Shown here in pieces: positions 16,379-26,830 of a stretch of 64,000 nt of DNA. Every line of letters starts with the position of its first letter. The stretch's first letter is position 1. A program made the position numbers and the translations under genes. The notes beneath the pieces are model-generated. The model was not told the DNA's origin, made no database searches, and saw only the letters and a list, made by a program, of their open reading frames with translations. This DNA comes from Paraburkholderia agricolaris. GTDB lineage: Bacteria; Pseudomonadota; Gammaproteobacteria; Burkholderiales; Burkholderiaceae. The stretch is taken from NCBI RefSeq assembly GCF_009455635.1, contig NZ_QPER01000002.1, positions 2,170,001 to 2,234,000 of the forward strand, written 5' to 3'.

Positions 16379-16891
16379 TCAGCCCGCCGCGCGGGCGTCG
16401 ATCGCGTCGTGCAGCAGGGTCACGAGGTCTTCCGGCAACGCCGGCTTGGTCATGAAATGCTGGAAGCCTTCGCCAATGCTACGCAAGCGGTAAGCGTCGT
16501 CGGTATGGCCCGTGAGCGCCACGGCCACCGCAGGCGCGTGATCGCCACGAATCTCGTGATCGCGCAGCCGCTGGATCAGGTAAAAACCGTCCATCGCCGG
16601 TAATTCCAGGTCACACACCACGGCATCAGGCAACAACCGCAGCGCCGCTTCGACGCCCGCTTCCGCATCCGCCACCGCGACGACATGCGCCCCTTCCCCC
16701 TCGAGTAACAAGGTCAGCGATTCCCGGCTAGCCGGGTCGTCTTCGACGAGCACGATCGTGGCCTGATCGAGTCTCAATACTCCGTTCATGTTCTGTTGTT
16801 GCTCAATAAAACCGGTTAGGCCGTTAGACGCGGCCAACGTATCGTCCTGCTGTGTGCCGCCGATTTTCGCGGCCGCGATCTTGCTGTCCAT
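16379..16891 (-). CDS. Single-domain response regulator
   Basis: A receiver-only protein of 170 residues from the 16891 start, or 136 from an internal ATG at 16789; neither has a good ribosome-binding site, so the start is uncertain. The receiver spans the last 125 residues: IVLVEDDPASRESL with the acidic pair, phosphoacceptor Asp in VVCDLELPAMDG, Thr in VALTGHT and Lys in FMTKPALP. With no output domain it probably shuttles phosphate or acts through protein contacts. It follows zur convergently, 92 bp away. The N-terminal extension is Gln/Asn-rich and not conserved in appearance. The cognate kinase is unknown; the hybrid kinase at 8927-10813 is too far to infer. Confidence 0.8.
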   Translation of the reverse strand: MDSKIAAAKIGGTQQDDTLAASNGLTGFIEQQQNMNGVLRLDQATIVLVEDDPASRESLTLLLEGEGAHVVAVADAEAGVEAALRLLPDAVVCDLELPAMDGFYLIQRLRDHEIRGDHAPAVAVALTGHTDDAYRLRSIGEGFQHFMTKPALPEDLVTLLHDAIDARAAG

Positions 16892-17332
16892 GGCTCCGAC
16901 TCGATTTCGTGCGTCGAGTTGCATGCAGGCCCGCGATTGTAAAACGTGACCTGAGCACAATGCGTGCGCACGGTAACGTGCCAAAATTGCACGCCGATGA
17001 AAAAACCACCTTCGACACCCCTGCTCCGGCAGATAGATGCCGACACCCGATCCGCCGTGGCCACCGCTGCAAACCCATGTGCATCGCGTTGCCCATCCGG
17101 CGTCTTTCCTGATATCCGTGTTCCTTGCGACGCCGGTCGTGTTGCGCTCCTGTTGCGTTTTTCCGCGCGGCGTTTGCATCCACCGCTTAGGTAGCACGTG
17201 GCGTGCCTCAGCGCTCCCATTGGGTCCATCAGTCCTGTCGTTCACGCGCGGCGCCCGCATCGTGCGCGCGAAATCGCAGCGGCTGCGTTCAGCCACTGCA
17301 GCAAACGACATCTGAATGAGCTGGCTGGCGTG
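16892..17332. other. 441-bp intergenic region
   Basis: Open frames extend across it but show no recognisable protein, and the real receiver gene starts to the left. On the minus strand a TACAAT -10-like box (complement of 16936-16941) could serve the receiver gene. No repeat or hairpin of note was found. Confidence 0.4.
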
Positions 17333-18121
17333 TCAGTCCGCTTTGCCGGGACCGACGCCATGCATCAGCAAGGCCACCACATGCCGGGTGATTTCCTCGC
17401 CGCCGATGTTGCGCCGCACGGGATCGTTACGCCAAAGCTTCGAGGCGGCTAGCGGCAAAATCGTCAGACCTAGCAGCGTGACGAATACCAGCGAAGGTTC
17501 AAGCCCCGCATTCAGGCGCCCTTCCTTCTGCCAGCGCGCGATGGCTGACAGCGACGCCTTCTGGTTCGCGTCGCCGAACCGTTCATGCATGCGTTGGCGA
17601 AGCAGGCCGCCGTCGCTGATCACTTCGCGCACCCACAGCGACGGAAACCACGGGTGCTCGTGCGCCACCTGCATCAAACGCCGCGTGAGCTGCGTGATGG
17701 CCGCAACCGGATCGTCGGGATTTTCCTGAAACGGCACGCCGAATGTTGCGCGTAGCGGAGCGAAACGCTCGTCGATCAGCACGTCGAGCAGTTGCTCGCG
17801 CGTCTTGAAGTAGTAATGCATCATCGCCGGCGTGAAACCCGCCTCGCGGGCAATCTCCCCAAGCGTCGTATCGACGATGCCCTGCCGCGCAAACAAGGCA
17901 AGCGCGGCATCCAGCAGACGGCTGCGCTGCTCCGGGCCACGCGCCGAGCCCGAAGGCCGGCCCGGGCGCCGCGCCGGCGCGGCCTTCTCCGGTTCGCCCA
18001 CAACAGTTGACGCGGTTGACGCGGTTGACGCGGCCGGCTCCGCAAGCTTGCGCGCCTTCGCGGCCGCCGTGTTGCGCGGCGCGCGCTTCACTTGCTGTTC
18101 ATCTGACGAAATCCTTGCCAT
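17333..18121 (-). CDS. TetR/AcrR-family repressor of the adjacent efflux pump
   Basis: A 262-residue TetR-family regulator. The first 60 residues are a basic, Ala/Thr-rich extension containing a small STAST repeat encoded by a 9-bp tandem (about 18005-18033) and an AT-hook-like RRPGRPSGS. The HTH follows (SRLLDAALALFARQG, then LGEIAREAGFTPAMMHYYFKTR), and the rest is a helical ligand-binding domain. It is transcribed away from a DHA2 efflux gene 75 bp off, the usual repressor-pump arrangement, and a 14-bp palindrome lies between them. The start at 18121 is the first ATG; upstream extension has no start near it. The ligand is unknown. Confidence 0.9.
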   Translation of the reverse strand: MARISSDEQQVKRAPRNTAAAKARKLAEPAASTASTASTVVGEPEKAAPARRPGRPSGSARGPEQRSRLLDAALALFARQGIVDTTLGEIAREAGFTPAMMHYYFKTREQLLDVLIDERFAPLRATFGVPFQENPDDPVAAITQLTRRLMQVAHEHPWFPSLWVREVISDGGLLRQRMHERFGDANQKASLSAIARWQKEGRLNAGLEPSLVFVTLLGLTILPLAASKLWRNDPVRRNIGGEEITRHVVALLMHGVGPGKAD

Positions 18122-18167
18122 TGCATTCAGTTTGACGGTTGACTCAATGTCGCATATATTAATCTCC

Positions 18168-19744
<1,577 letters not shown>

Positions 19745-20172
19745 TCCCGTATCACGTCTGCCGCGCGTGTTTTCTGCAAGCGCTTGATGACGAGGTCGAA
19801 CGCCGTGGGCTTCGACCTCGTTCTGTTTCATCTCCCCTGCCGTTTTTGCCGATCGCGCTTTCGCGTCATTGCCTGCACATCGTGAACTTGCAAGCGCGTA
19901 TGAAAAAAACACGCCACCCGTTCGTTCTGCCGACATATGAAGTGTTTCGTCGTACCTACAAATGAGCGCTCCGGCATCTGAAGTAGGTGAGAACGTCGAT
20001 TGACGTTCTCCGCGAAACGCCACATATTGCAAGCAGCGGAATCGCAAGCGAGGACTTGCGCCCCAAGGTTCTCCAGTGCATGTGGATCGTGATTTTCGCA
20101 GGCGTTTCACCTGCCTCAAACCGATCTGGAGCATGCCGTAACGACGTTGTTTTCCACAGGTGGGTCCACAGC
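19745..20172. other. 428-bp intergenic region with terminator and hairpin
   Basis: After the efflux-gene terminator the stretch carries an exact inverted repeat GAGAACGTC (19989-19997), loop GATT, GACGTTCTC (20002-20010), not followed by a T-run. It might be an operator or an RNA element for the zinc-ribbon gene. No protein was recognised. Confidence 0.4.
19790..19827 (+). terminator. Rho-independent terminator after DHA2 transporter
   Basis: ACGAGGTCGAA (19790-19800) pairs exactly with TTCGACCTCGT (19811-19821) across a 10-base loop and is followed by TCTGTTT. It lies 46 bp beyond the transporter stop codon. Confidence 0.8.
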
Positions 20173-21258
20173 ATGTCCACCCAGACAATACTCGGCCAGG
20201 ATTTCCCGATGCCCTGCAGACGCTGTGGCGGCGCTCTGTACCGGCAGGTCGACTATTGTCCGTATTGCGGCGCGGTGCATCCACTCGACGCAGATCCGCA
20301 CAAACGCGTCGTGATTCCCGGCAGCCGCGCCAGCGCGATGAGCAAGAGCGCGCAAAAAAGCAGCTTCGATCCGACAAAGCCAAGCGGAACCGGACTCGCT
20401 GCGCAGACGGCGCTCACCGACGAAGCCACGCCTATCGAGCCGCCAATGCAAGCGCCAATGCAAGCGCCGGTACTGGCGACGCTGCCCCCGCGCGGCGACC
20501 CGCCACTCGCCGAGCCGCCGCATTCTGACGGCCGCGGCATGTTCCCGATGCGCCGGGTACTGATCGCGATCGCGGTCATTGGCGCAATCGGGCTAGCGTA
20601 TGTCGCTTATGCGCTATTCAGCGGCGACCACGAATCGCAGAACGGCAACACCGAGCAAACGGCAGATAATCCCCAGGACGCCAGAACGGCGACCGGCACG
20701 ATTGCGCTATACACGCCTGCCCCGCCTGCCACATCTGCACCGTCGACGAACCCGGCTGCCGCGAGCAAGTCCACTGCTCTCGCGAATCCTGCCAATCCCT
20801 CGAAGACCGCACCGGCGATTCCAGTCACACCAATCGCGCCGCCGATGGCCGTGCCCGCAAAACCACTGGCGCCGCAGTTCCGCGATGCCGCGCAAGCGCT
20901 ACAGGCAGCACGTCTGGCGCTCCACGCCAACGATCTGTCCGCGGCACAAGCGGCGCTCGGCGCAGTGCAAACATTGCAACCCGGCAACGCCGACGCGCAA
21001 GATCTGGCGACGGAATTGAAACCCCTCGCCGCGCATCGCGACGCCGCGTTGCAGGCAGCGCAAGCGTGTGCGGCGCAGCAGTCGTGGAACTGCGCACGTC
21101 AGCACGCCAACGAGGCACTCTCTATCGACACCGGCAACGACACCGCGAAGACGATCCTCGCACTCGTGATTCGCGAGACAGGTTGGGCACCGCTCAAGCC
21201 GCACGCTGCGATAGACAGTCCGGTCGGCGATCAATCGTTTGGATACCGAATTACATAG
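20173..21258 (+). CDS. Zinc-ribbon single-pass membrane protein with TPR-like C-terminus
   Basis: A 361-residue protein of unknown function. Residues 15-32 form a zinc ribbon (CRRCGG and CPYCGA; Cys15, 18, 29, 32). A Pro/Ala-rich linker leads to one transmembrane helix at about 128-149 (VLIAIAVIGAIGLAYVAYALF). Another Ala/Pro/Thr-rich linker precedes a C-terminal helical repeat region (about 235-345) with alternating Ala-rich helices, such as ALQAARLALHANDLSAAQAAL and ACAAQQSWNCARQHANEALS, that looks TPR-like and probably lies outside the membrane. The start at 20173 is the ATG directly before the ribbon. Proteins of this layout act as envelope scaffolds in some bacteria; that is only a comparison. 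Confidence 0.7.
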   Translation: MSTQTILGQDFPMPCRRCGGALYRQVDYCPYCGAVHPLDADPHKRVVIPGSRASAMSKSAQKSSFDPTKPSGTGLAAQTALTDEATPIEPPMQAPMQAPVLATLPPRGDPPLAEPPHSDGRGMFPMRRVLIAIAVIGAIGLAYVAYALFSGDHESQNGNTEQTADNPQDARTATGTIALYTPAPPATSAPSTNPAAASKSTALANPANPSKTAPAIPVTPIAPPMAVPAKPLAPQFRDAAQALQAARLALHANDLSAAQAALGAVQTLQPGNADAQDLATELKPLAAHRDAALQAAQACAAQQSWNCARQHANEALSIDTGNDTAKTILALVIRETGWAPLKPHAAIDSPVGDQSFGYRIT

Positions 21259-21442
21259 CTGTTTTTGAAACCGCCCGAAGCATCACCAGACCGATTTCAC
21301 CGGCGATCGAGCGGCCTCTGAGCGGCAACAGACGGACACGGCACGCACAGCGCATAAACATGTGATGGCAGGCGGGTTCACCGGTGTCTCACAGGTGCCG
21401 GCGCGCCAGGCAGTTCAACCTTGACCGATAGGTAGATAGACC

Positions 21443-22516
21443 ATGCTGAAGACACTTTTGGCGGGATGCCTTGGGCTGTTGCTGACGGTCATGTCATCGT
21501 TGGCGAGTGCCGAACCCGCGCACTACAAGATCGTCACCGGCCCGGAACGGGGCACGTATATTCAGATCGGCCAGGATCTGTCGAAATGGGTGGCGCAACC
21601 GGCCGGCATCGACCTGGAAGTACTGGCCTCGAAAGGCTCGGCCGAAAACGTGCAGCGCATGCGCTTCGAGCCGGGCGTGAAGCTCGCGCTGGTGCAGTCC
21701 GATGTGTATCAGGCTTACATCGATATGGCCAACGCGGGCAACGCCGACGCCGGCACGGCAATCCGGCCGCTACGACTGATCATGCCGCTGTACGACGAGG
21801 AAATTAACGTCGTGGTCCGTGCCGACTCGCCGATGAAAACCCTCGCCGACATCAAGGACAAGAGCATCAGCGTGGGCCTGATCGGCAGCGGCACCGCTCA
21901 ATCGGCCACGACCCTCTATCACCTGATGTTTGGACAGACCATTCCCGAGCAGAACATCCAGCACCTGAGCAACGAAGACGCTCTGGCCGCGCTGATCGTC
22001 AGGAAGGTGGATGTGGCGATCATCGTGGTCGGACAGCCGGCCAACCTGTTCAACGAAATGAACCCTGAATTGCTGCAACAGATCCGCCTGCTGAAGGCCG
22101 ATCCCGCCGCGCCCGAAACCGCCCGCGCCAAACAGACCTATTTTCCTGCCACAATCCGCGCCACCAGCTATCCGAACTGGCTGAAGGAAGACGTCCCGAC
22201 GTTGACGGTGAAGGCCTTTCTCGTCACCTACGACTATGGTCTGCGCGACACCGTCGGCAATCTGAATCATTTTGCCGACTCGCTGTGCGCCAACTTCGAC
22301 AATCTTCAGGAGCACGGGCATCCCAAGTGGAAGCAGGTCAAACTCGAATTGCCCACGCTCGTACGGGGATGGAAATACTACGGCCCCGTGGAGAAACATT
22401 TGCGCGCGTGCCTCGCGAACCGGAGCGCGGCGATCAGCGCGACCGCAGCGCAGGCTGCGCAAAAACCGCGTTCAGCCTGCACGGATCAGGAGCGGCTGCT
22501 TCTGCTGTGCAAGTAA
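21443..22516 (+). CDS. TAXI-family TRAP solute-binding protein, orphan
   Basis: A periplasmic binding protein of 357 residues. The signal peptide is residues 1-23 (MLKTLLAGCLGLLLTVMSSL then ASA). The mature protein shows the TAXI pattern: YKIVTGPERGTYIQIGQDL near residues 27-45, a Gly-rich SVGLIGSGTAQSAT, and a Cys-bearing C-terminus beyond the usual end. TAXI-TRAP systems normally include a fused membrane protein next to the binding protein; none is adjacent, so it either serves a distant transporter or acts in sensing. It converges on the MocR-type gene, 30 bp between stops. Ligands of the family include glutamate-like and other organic anions; none can be assigned. Confidence 0.87.
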   Translation: MLKTLLAGCLGLLLTVMSSLASAEPAHYKIVTGPERGTYIQIGQDLSKWVAQPAGIDLEVLASKGSAENVQRMRFEPGVKLALVQSDVYQAYIDMANAGNADAGTAIRPLRLIMPLYDEEINVVVRADSPMKTLADIKDKSISVGLIGSGTAQSATTLYHLMFGQTIPEQNIQHLSNEDALAALIVRKVDVAIIVVGQPANLFNEMNPELLQQIRLLKADPAAPETARAKQTYFPATIRATSYPNWLKEDVPTLTVKAFLVTYDYGLRDTVGNLNHFADSLCANFDNLQEHGHPKWKQVKLELPTLVRGWKYYGPVEKHLRACLANRSAAISATAAQAAQKPRSACTDQERLLLLCK

Positions 22517-22546
22517 GGCCGCGTGCTGGTGGCGAGAACTGTGCAT

Positions 22547-23986
22547 TCAGGCATGCGCCTTCGATACGGCCGACACCTCCATCGCCCGTTGCAGCGCCTC
22601 GTACACCTTGGGCCGGTTGCATTGCGACACGTTAAAGCGCAGGAAGCCGGCCGCCGATTGCGATGCGCTGAACACATTACCCGGTGCGAACACGACGCTC
22701 TCGGCTAACGCGTGACGCGCGACGTCGGCGGCGTCGAGCGCATCCGGCAGGCACGCCCAAACGAAAATACCGGCCCGTGGCCGGGTCCACACTTCAAGAC
22801 CTGCATAGCCCAGCCGCCTGATTGTTTCGCCCATGGCGTCCGCGAGTTTCGCGCGCATCGATTCCAGATGCCGCCGGTACGTGCCGTCCACCAGCAGACG
22901 ATGCACCACGCTCGCCGCCAGTTGGCCATTGCCGAACGAAGTGGCCAGCTTCAGATCGACCAGCGGTTCGACCCACTCGCTGCGCGCCGCGATGTAGCCG
23001 CAGCGCACGGCCGCGGACAACGTCTTCGAAAAACTGCCGATCGAGACCACCCGCGCGAGCCCGTCGAACGCTGCGAGACGCGGTGCCGGTTCGTCCTCGA
23101 AGTCGGCGAAGATATCGTCCTCGACGATCAGCAGATCGTGCTCGCCCGCCAGTTTCAGCAAGCGGTGCGCGATAGCCGGCGCCAGCGTGGCGCCCGTCGG
23201 ATTGTGGATCGCGGAATTGGTCACGTAGAGCCGCGGCCGATGCTCGATCAGCGCCCGCTCGAATGCCGCCAGATCCGGCCCGTTCGGCGTATAAGGCACA
23301 CCGACGATGCGGGCGCGATGCGCGCGCAGCAGCGCCTGAAAGTTGAAGTAGCACGGATCGTCGATCAGGACCGTGTCGCCGGGTTCCAGCAGAAAGCGGC
23401 AGACGAGATCGAGCGCGTGCGTGCCGCCGTCGGTCAGCACGATCTGCTCTGGCGGCGCTTCCACGCCATGCTGCGCGAGCCGCCAGGCGAGTTGCTGGCG
23501 CAGCGCGGGCAGGCCGAGCGGGCTCGCATAGTCGGCCAGCGGCGCCTGCGGATCGCGCGCCAGGGCGCGCAAAGCGCGGCGCACACCGTCTTCCGGCAGC
23601 CATGACGACGGCATCCAGCCGCAGCCGGGTTTGAACACCTTTGCACCGGCCTCCAGCGACTGCCGCGTAAGCCACAACGGATCGACCTCGCGATCCAGCC
23701 GCGGCCCGAGATCGGAGAGCGCGAGCGGCGGCGCATGGCCGGACACGAAAAAACCGGAACCGCGCCGCGCCACGATCACCCCTTCCGCGACCAGCCGGTC
23801 GTACGCTTCCACCACGGTCGACTTCGACACACCGAGTGTTTCCGTCATCGCGCGGATCGACGGCACACGCGCGCCCGGCATCAACGAACGGCCGGCAATG
23901 CGCTCGCGCAGGCTGTCCATCACCGCGCCGACCCGCGTGCCGGCCGGCGCGCCCGGGCTCATCCGGCTGCTATCACTTTCCGCCAT
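22547..23986 (-). CDS. MocR-subfamily GntR/aminotransferase-like regulator
   Basis: A 479-residue regulator fusing an N-terminal GntR winged helix (about 20-85: VMDSLRERIAGRSLMPGARV, then LGVSKSTVVEAYDRLVAEG) to a fold-type I aminotransferase-like domain. The PLP site is intact: HNPTGA (Asn262), VEDDIF (Asp290) and SFSKTL with the Schiff-base Lys321. MocR proteins usually use PLP or its amino acid adducts as signals. The start at 23986 places the winged helix near the N-terminus. It diverges from an EamA transporter across 116 bp containing four GTAC boxes, and this regulator-transporter pairing is common for MocR genes, which suggests control of an amino acid or amine exporter. Confidence 0.93.
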   Translation of the reverse strand: MAESDSSRMSPGAPAGTRVGAVMDSLRERIAGRSLMPGARVPSIRAMTETLGVSKSTVVEAYDRLVAEGVIVARRGSGFFVSGHAPPLALSDLGPRLDREVDPLWLTRQSLEAGAKVFKPGCGWMPSSWLPEDGVRRALRALARDPQAPLADYASPLGLPALRQQLAWRLAQHGVEAPPEQIVLTDGGTHALDLVCRFLLEPGDTVLIDDPCYFNFQALLRAHRARIVGVPYTPNGPDLAAFERALIEHRPRLYVTNSAIHNPTGATLAPAIAHRLLKLAGEHDLLIVEDDIFADFEDEPAPRLAAFDGLARVVSIGSFSKTLSAAVRCGYIAARSEWVEPLVDLKLATSFGNGQLAASVVHRLLVDGTYRRHLESMRAKLADAMGETIRRLGYAGLEVWTRPRAGIFVWACLPDALDAADVARHALAESVVFAPGNVFSASQSAAGFLRFNVSQCNRPKVYEALQRAMEVSAVSKAHA

Positions 23987-23988
23987 CT

Positions 23989-24027
23989 GTACTGCTCCAT
24001 GTTCGGTACAGTTTGTACGAATTGTAC
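23989..24027. promoter_or_regulatory. Four GTAC boxes, three at 9-bp spacing
   Basis: GTAC occurs at 23989, 24006, 24015 and 24024. The last three are exactly 9 bp apart, within the direct repeat TGTACGAAT and TGTACTGAT. Direct plus inverted repeats are the usual MocR binding pattern, and these lie immediately upstream of the mocR start and 76 bp before the transporter. Confidence 0.6.
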
Positions 24028-24102
24028 TGATCCGTAGCTTACCCTTTATCGTCCAAAAGCGGATGCTAGGCGTATTATTTGCAATCCGCATGGACTCTTC
24101 CA

Positions 24103-24990
24103 ATGGACAAGACAACAAACGGCTGGGTGAGCGGCATGGTGGGCGTACTGATTTTCAGCGGCTCGCTGCCCGCCACCCGCATCGCCGTGCAGGGCCTCGA
24201 TCCGGTGTTTCTGACGGTCGCCCGCGCGACCATCGCCGGCACGCTGGGGCTATTGCTACTGCTGGTGTTTCGCGAGGCCCGGCCCGCCAGGCGCGATCTC
24301 ATTCCACTGGTGGTGGTCGCGCTCGGCGTGGTGGTCGGCTTTCCACTCCTGACCGCCCTCGCGCTGCGCCACGTGAACGCCGCGCACGCCGTGGTGTTCG
24401 TCGGACTCCTGCCGCTGTCCACCGCGATCTTCGGCGTGCTGCGCGGCGGCGAGCGCCCGCAAGCGGCGTTCTGGCTGTTCTCGGCGCTCGGCAGCGGCGC
24501 GGTGGTCGCGTTCGCGTTGCGCCACGGCCTCGACGCGTCGCCGCTCGGCGATGCGCTAATGCTGGCGGCAATCATCGTCTGCGGCCTTGGTTATGCAGAA
24601 GGCGCACGGCTGTCGCGTCATCTCGGCGGCTGGCAGGTCATTTCTTGGGCGCTGGTACTGTCGCTGCCCTTGATGCTGCCGCTCGCCTGGTGGACGCGCC
24701 CGGCATCATTTGAAGGAGTAAGCCACGCGGCGCTGTGGGGGCTCGCCTATGTGTCGCTCTTTAGCATGCTGATCGGCTTCGTGTTCTGGTATCGCGGGCT
24801 GGCGCTCGGCGGCATCGCGGGGGTCGGGCAGTTGCAGTTGCTGCAGCCGTTCTTCGGCCTGCTGCTCGCCGGTCTGCTGCTGCACGAACAGATACCGCCC
24901 GCGATGATTCTGGTGACCGTCGTGGTGGTGGCGTGTGTGGCGGGCGCCCGGCGCTTCTCGCGGGCCACGCCGGTGCGGCCGGCAGTCTGA
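24103..24990 (+). CDS. EamA/DMT-family transporter
   Basis: A 295-residue inner-membrane protein with about ten hydrophobic segments in two EamA repeats (starting GVLIFSGSLPATRIAVQGL and, in the second half, LGDALMLAAIIVCGLGYAEG), typical of drug/metabolite exporters for amino acids or metabolites. The ATG at 24103 is chosen because the preceding residues are not membrane-like and the first helix follows at once; an upstream TTG in frame is possible. It diverges from the MocR gene, which is probably its regulator. Substrate unknown. Confidence 0.9.
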   Translation: MDKTTNGWVSGMVGVLIFSGSLPATRIAVQGLDPVFLTVARATIAGTLGLLLLLVFREARPARRDLIPLVVVALGVVVGFPLLTALALRHVNAAHAVVFVGLLPLSTAIFGVLRGGERPQAAFWLFSALGSGAVVAFALRHGLDASPLGDALMLAAIIVCGLGYAEGARLSRHLGGWQVISWALVLSLPLMLPLAWWTRPASFEGVSHAALWGLAYVSLFSMLIGFVFWYRGLALGGIAGVGQLQLLQPFFGLLLAGLLLHEQIPPAMILVTVVVVACVAGARRFSRATPVRPAV

Positions 24991-25126
24991 GCGAAGTCTC
25001 GCCGGTGGCTCGTCCACGCGTGCGCATCCTCATTTTCAGGACCGCGCAACGCCTGGGTATTCGTTGAATGCGGGTTGAATATGTCATCATCCCGATGATC
25101 GATCCACTACCCGCACCGCGACTACG

Positions 25127-26032
25127 ATGCCGACCGCTTTTGCACAAACCGTCGAAGCCCGCTTTGCCGAACTCACGCCCACCTCCAAGCGTGTCGCCAG
25201 TTACATGCTGGCGAATCTCGAACGGCTCGGCCTTGAAACCGCCGACCAGATCGCCCAGCAAGCCGGCACCAGTGGCATTTCGGTGGGCCGGTTCCTGCGC
25301 AGCATCGGCTACCAGAATCTCGACGATCTGAAGCGCGAACTGCGCGGCGCCCAGGAGCGCCCGTGGCTGATCACCGACCGGCTCGACGCGTTTCGCCGCA
25401 CCTCCGGCCAGCACGGCGAAACGCCACCCGCGGCAAACGGGCCCGACATCGCCCATCTCGCTCCGAATCCGGCTCTCGCCCAATCGCTCGAACTTGAAAT
25501 CGGCGCGATCCAGTATGTCTATCAGCTCGCGCAGTCGCCGGTGTTTGCCCGCGTAGCCGAACGCATTTCGAATGCGGACGCTGTCTATATTCTCGGCATT
25601 CAGTCCACGCGCGGCATCAGCAACGCGTTCTACAGCTACCTCGAGTACCTCCGCCCACGCGTGTTCTATTCCGACGGCATGTCGGGTTCGTATGTCGATT
25701 CACTGAACTCCGAGTTCAAGTCGCCCTATCTGATCGTCACCGATACACGCGCCTACTCGATGATCGCGCGCCGTTATTGCGAAGCCGCCACGCGCCGCGG
25801 CCTGCCCTTCGCGCTCGTCACCGATATTTACTGTCCGTGGGCACGCGAGTTCGACGGCGATCTTTTGCAGGTGAAGACCGATGTCGGCCAGTTCTGGGAT
25901 TCGCTGGCGCCGCTCACCTGCCTGTTCAACCTGCTGATCTCGGCGATTGTCGAACGGCTCGGGCCGGGTATCGACGAACGTGTTGCACGCAATCGCGAAC
26001 TGCAAAGCGAATTCGATCAGTTCGATCTTTGA
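25127..26032 (+). CDS. MurR/RpiR-family transcriptional regulator
   Basis: A 301-residue regulator with an N-terminal RpiR-type HTH (about 1-75: FAELTPTSKRVASYMLANLE, QIAQQAGTSGISVGRFLRSI) and a SIS sugar-phosphate-binding domain (about 125-265: ADAVYILGIQSTRGISNAFY, then LIVTDTRAYSMIARRYCEAA). Family members sense phosphosugars or related ligands. It begins shortly after a short untranslated stretch following the EamA gene, and converges on livF with 36 bp between stops. It may regulate the neighbouring branched-chain-type importer, but that operon also has a LysR gene at its other end, so the target is uncertain. Confidence 0.9.
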   Translation: MPTAFAQTVEARFAELTPTSKRVASYMLANLERLGLETADQIAQQAGTSGISVGRFLRSIGYQNLDDLKRELRGAQERPWLITDRLDAFRRTSGQHGETPPAANGPDIAHLAPNPALAQSLELEIGAIQYVYQLAQSPVFARVAERISNADAVYILGIQSTRGISNAFYSYLEYLRPRVFYSDGMSGSYVDSLNSEFKSPYLIVTDTRAYSMIARRYCEAATRRGLPFALVTDIYCPWAREFDGDLLQVKTDVGQFWDSLAPLTCLFNLLISAIVERLGPGIDERVARNRELQSEFDQFDL

Positions 26033-26068
26033 AGCGGCTGTCACCGTACTCGCGTACCTCGATCGCCG

Positions 26069-26809
26069 TCAGGATGCCGTCGTGGCCGCCGCTTCACCGC
26101 CGAGATACGCGTCGCGAATCCGCTCGTCGCCGAGCAGCGATTCGGCCGTGCCTTCAAGTACGACACGGCCGGTCTGCAACACATAGCCGTAATGCGCGAT
26201 CTCCAGTGCAAGGCTGGCGTTCTGCTCGACCATGAAGAAGGTCACGCCCTGCCGGTTGATCGTGTCGATCAGTTCCAGCACCTTGTCGACGTAGAGCGGT
26301 GACAAACCCATGGTGGGTTCGTCCATGCAGATCAGCTTGGGCCGGCTCATCAGCGCGCGCGCCATGGCCAGCATCTGCTGTTCGCCGCCTGAGAGCGTGC
26401 CGGCCTTTTGCGTCAGACGCTCTTTCACACGCGGGAAAAGACCCAGCACGCGCTCATAGTCTTCGTCGATCGCCGCGCGGTCGCGCCGCGTATAGGCGCC
26501 CATCAGCAGATTTTCACGCACCGTCATGTCGCCGAACAGCCGCCGCGCTTCCGGCACCGAGCCGACACCGCGCCTCACGATCTGCGGCGTGCTGAGGCCG
26601 CCGATCGCCTCGCCTTCGAACGTGATGCTGCCGGCACGCGGCTTGTGCAGACCGAGAATCAGCTTCATCGTGGTCGACTTGCCGCTCGCGTTGCCGCCGA
26701 GCAGACTCACGATCTGCCCGCGCCGCACTTGAAAATTGACGTCGAAATGCACCTGGACGGGGCCGTAGAACGTTTCGATATGTTCGAGTTTCAGTAAAGC
26801 ATCGCTCAT
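26069..26809 (-). CDS. livF: ABC importer ATP-binding protein, LivF type
   Basis: A 246-residue ATPase of the high-affinity branched-chain-type (HAAT) ABC importer. It has Walker A GGNASGKSTTM near 38-48, signature LSGGEQQMLAMARAL near 141-155, Walker B LICMDEPTMGLSP and the H-loop region FMVEQNASLALEIA typical of LivF. It is the last gene of livK-livHM-livG-livF, starting 22 bp past livG. The substrate is set by LivK and is not necessarily an amino acid; this family also transports amides, urea and aromatic acids. Confidence 0.94.
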   Translation of the reverse strand: MSDALLKLEHIETFYGPVQVHFDVNFQVRRGQIVSLLGGNASGKSTTMKLILGLHKPRAGSITFEGEAIGGLSTPQIVRRGVGSVPEARRLFGDMTVRENLLMGAYTRRDRAAIDEDYERVLGLFPRVKERLTQKAGTLSGGEQQMLAMARALMSRPKLICMDEPTMGLSPLYVDKVLELIDTINRQGVTFFMVEQNASLALEIAHYGYVLQTGRVVLEGTAESLLGDERIRDAYLGGEAAATTAS

Positions 26810-26830
26810 CGTCGATATTCCAGCAAAAGT

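Noticed and set aside
16892..17311. N-terminal extension of the receiver protein
   Set aside because: The extra residues are not domain-like and the receiver begins later; starts at 16891 or 16789 are more sensible.
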